Shown here: one piece after another, positions 33,581 through 34,736 of the stretch | Layout of the letters: each line of letters starts with the position of its first letter | Numbering within the stretch: the first letter of the stretch is position 1 | Source: Paenibacillus ihuae | GTDB taxonomy: Bacteria > Bacillota > Bacilli > Paenibacillales > Paenibacillaceae | DNA length: 34,736 nt | Direction of reading: 5' to 3' | NCBI RefSeq assembly: GCF_001368795.1 | Contig: NZ_LN831198.1 | Span: forward strand, 3,299,412 to 3,334,147 | Made by a program: the position numbers and the translations under genes | Notes under the pieces: generated by a model | Seen by the model: only the letters and a program-made list of their open reading frames with translations | Database searches by the model: none | What the model was told of the DNA's origin: nothing

Positions 33581-34354
33581 CTAGTCCACCATCGCTATCC
33601 CCGGAGCAGCATTCAGCTTCTTACGTCGCCGCAAATTGTAAACCAGGTAAATACCATACACCAGATATAAAAGGTTTAAGATAACAACGGCCAGGAGTTC
33701 TTTGTCCGGATTCTCCTTTGTCATAAACGCTAAGGCATCATACACAAAATGAAAAGCAATCAGCGGAATAATATTTCCCGTTGTTTCAATCAGCAGGGCG
33801 AGAATACAGCCGAGCAGCAGCGCATTGATAACCTGCATCAGAACATGTGAAAGATCGTTTCCGTTTAAAGCATTCGACATATGTAAGATTCCAAAGAAGA
33901 TCGACGAAAACACGATGTAGAATACAGGGCCTTTGAACTTTAGCTTGTCTCTGATAATGCCTCTGAATACCGATTCCTCCGTAAAACCAACCAGCAGAGT
34001 GAACACCAGGTAGAACAATACCTCGGCTGTGGTCAGCTTCACGTTTAAACCTCCTATAAACGGCTGAACCAGGGCAATGATAAGTAGGGGCAGGTAGTAG
34101 AGTGCATCTTTGGAGGAGGCTCTCTCGAGCGGCTTGAACCCGAACTGGGCTAAGCTCCTGCTGCCTCGGGTCATGTACACGGTAACGATCACAGCCATGA
34201 CGAGAAAGGCTCCGGCCTGGGCAACTAATATCCCGTCGTCACTTAATTCCATAATGCTTGCGGCTGCCGAAGCTATGGAAATCAATAACGTCAGCAGGAT
34301 ACCGAGCATAAGCGAGAATATAACGGGATGACTCTTTTTACGGATGTTTGTCAT
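33581..34354 (-). CDS. CPBP family intramembrane metalloprotease
   Basis: A 257-residue membrane protein with about eight hydrophobic segments. It has the CPBP (Abi/CAAX-type) motifs in order: EExxxR in GFTEESVFRG (Glu126, Glu127, Arg131), FxxxH in FGILHMS (His158), and HxxxD in FHFVYDALAF (His202, Asp206). All predicted catalytic or metal-binding residues are present. Family members process membrane proteins, take part in bacteriocin self-immunity, or act in prenyl-protein processing; which applies here is open. GGAGAG precedes the ATG. It starts two bases after the stop of the upstream gene, so the two are an operon, closed by the hairpin at 33483-33520. Confidence 0.9.
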   Translation of the reverse strand: MTNIRKKSHPVIFSLMLGILLTLLISIASAAASIMELSDDGILVAQAGAFLVMAVIVTVYMTRGSRSLAQFGFKPLERASSKDALYYLPLLIIALVQPFIGGLNVKLTTAEVLFYLVFTLLVGFTEESVFRGIIRDKLKFKGPVFYIVFSSIFFGILHMSNALNGNDLSHVLMQVINALLLGCILALLIETTGNIIPLIAFHFVYDALAFMTKENPDKELLAVVILNLLYLVYGIYLVYNLRRRKKLNAAPGIAMVD

Positions 34355-34356
34355 TA

Positions 34357-34734
34357 CTACTCTCCTTTAATTCTACTTATTTGCAGAGGTTCATCGTCCC
34401 AGACCTGCACTTCAATATACCTTTCCGGACCCTTAGTACCCTCTTTGTTCCAGACCTGAGGCAGACCATATTTATGTATAAGCTGTACCATTTCTTTATA
34501 TGTATAAATATTTCCGCGATACTCCTTGCCGTCGTCTACCTTCGGACTGAAGGTCGGAAATAAATCACCATACGAAAAGGAAAGAGTATCCGTGTTAAAA
34601 GCTGAGATGTGGATTTTCACAGCTGCGCCTTCCTCATACCAGCTGTTCAGCCATTCACATTCGCCAACTACCATGTAATGCGGAACTTTTCTGACCGGCA
34701 GCCCGCCTTTGGAGATGAACATCGTTCTGGCCAT
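34357..34734 (-). CDS. Unrecognised protein, start perhaps beyond the window
   Basis: An open frame of at least 125 residues with a coding look. There is a beta-rich middle (AAVKIHISAFNTDTLSFSYG), then YTYKEMVQLIHKYGLPQVW and a final RYIEVQVWDDEPLQISRIKG. No signal peptide, membrane helix or catalytic motif is visible. An ATG occurs at 34734, two bases from the window edge, so a ribosome binding site cannot be seen and the gene may begin further upstream. It is directly joined to the CPBP protease gene, so it could be a substrate, partner or an unrelated upstream cistron. Confidence 0.6.
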   Translation of the reverse strand: MARTMFISKGGLPVRKVPHYMVVGECEWLNSWYEEGAAVKIHISAFNTDTLSFSYGDLFPTFSPKVDDGKEYRGNIYTYKEMVQLIHKYGLPQVWNKEGTKGPERYIEVQVWDDEPLQISRIKGE

Positions 34735-34736
34735 CT

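Noticed and set aside
1..34736. CRISPR arrays, tRNA or rRNA genes, complete insertion sequences, prophage genes
   Set aside because: I saw no regularly spaced repeats, cloverleaf genes, transposase or phage structural motifs on either strand.

Overview
The window looks like a stretch of chromosome from a spore-forming, low-to-mid-GC Firmicute, most probably Paenibacillus. The reasons are strong AGGAGG-type ribosome binding sites, frequent TTG and GTG starts, a Bce-type peptide-antibiotic module, several AraC and TetR regulators beside exporters, and Gram-positive lipoprotein signals with no outer-membrane genes. The genus is inferred from gene style; there is no rRNA or marker gene to prove it. 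No tRNA, rRNA, CRISPR array, complete transposon or phage gene is visible.

Layout. 1-6,400: the first codons of a leftward gene; an autoregulated MarR gene with a membrane-anchored DUF6544-like partner; a GNAT acetyltransferase; a ketopantoate-reductase-like dehydrogenase divergent from a TetR regulator; a LysE-type exporter followed by an AraC regulator; and a second AraC regulator carrying a GyrI-like effector domain. 6,400-10,500: a lipoprotein, a small DUF2087 protein, a HAD phosphatase divergent from a class 3 lipase, and an operon of a histidine-phosphatase-like gene and an alpha/beta hydrolase. The phosphatase gene appears to have lost its middle third in frame.

10,600-16,400: a Bce-type detoxification module. 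Response regulator and intramembrane-sensing kinase (bceRS) and transporter (bceAB) lie on the same strand but are separated by 1.4 kb. That gap holds an adenosine-deaminase-like gene on the opposite strand and a palindromic intergenic element. A perfect 11-bp inverted repeat containing the BceR-type core TGACA-N4-TGTCA lies about 80 nt before bceA and is the probable switch.

16,400-24,900: a small membrane protein; an AraC regulator translationally coupled to an EamA drug/metabolite exporter; a start-proximal remnant of a VOC (glyoxalase-fold) gene; then an operon of a 372-residue ArsR-type regulator with a large N-terminal domain and two half-size ABC exporters that probably form a heterodimer. 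A GNAT enzyme and a lipoprotein follow on the other strand.

24,900-34,736: a bactofilin-like lipoprotein whose promoter carries a perfect 26-bp palindrome; a SAM methyltransferase; a beta-lactamase-fold serine hydrolase; a 705-nt gene-free stretch with several strong hairpins; a TetR - MFS - FtsX-type permease - ATPase operon governed by a perfect TetR operator at a near-consensus promoter; and a CPBP membrane protease behind an unrecognised protein that runs off the window.

The theme is export and envelope defence under local control: five or six separate efflux systems, nearly all with a dedicated adjacent regulator, and several operators readable directly in the DNA. I do not see one clearly unprecedented system. 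The best candidates for something new are the ArsR-like sensor with its ABC pair, the interrupted Bce module, and the palindrome-controlled lipoprotein.
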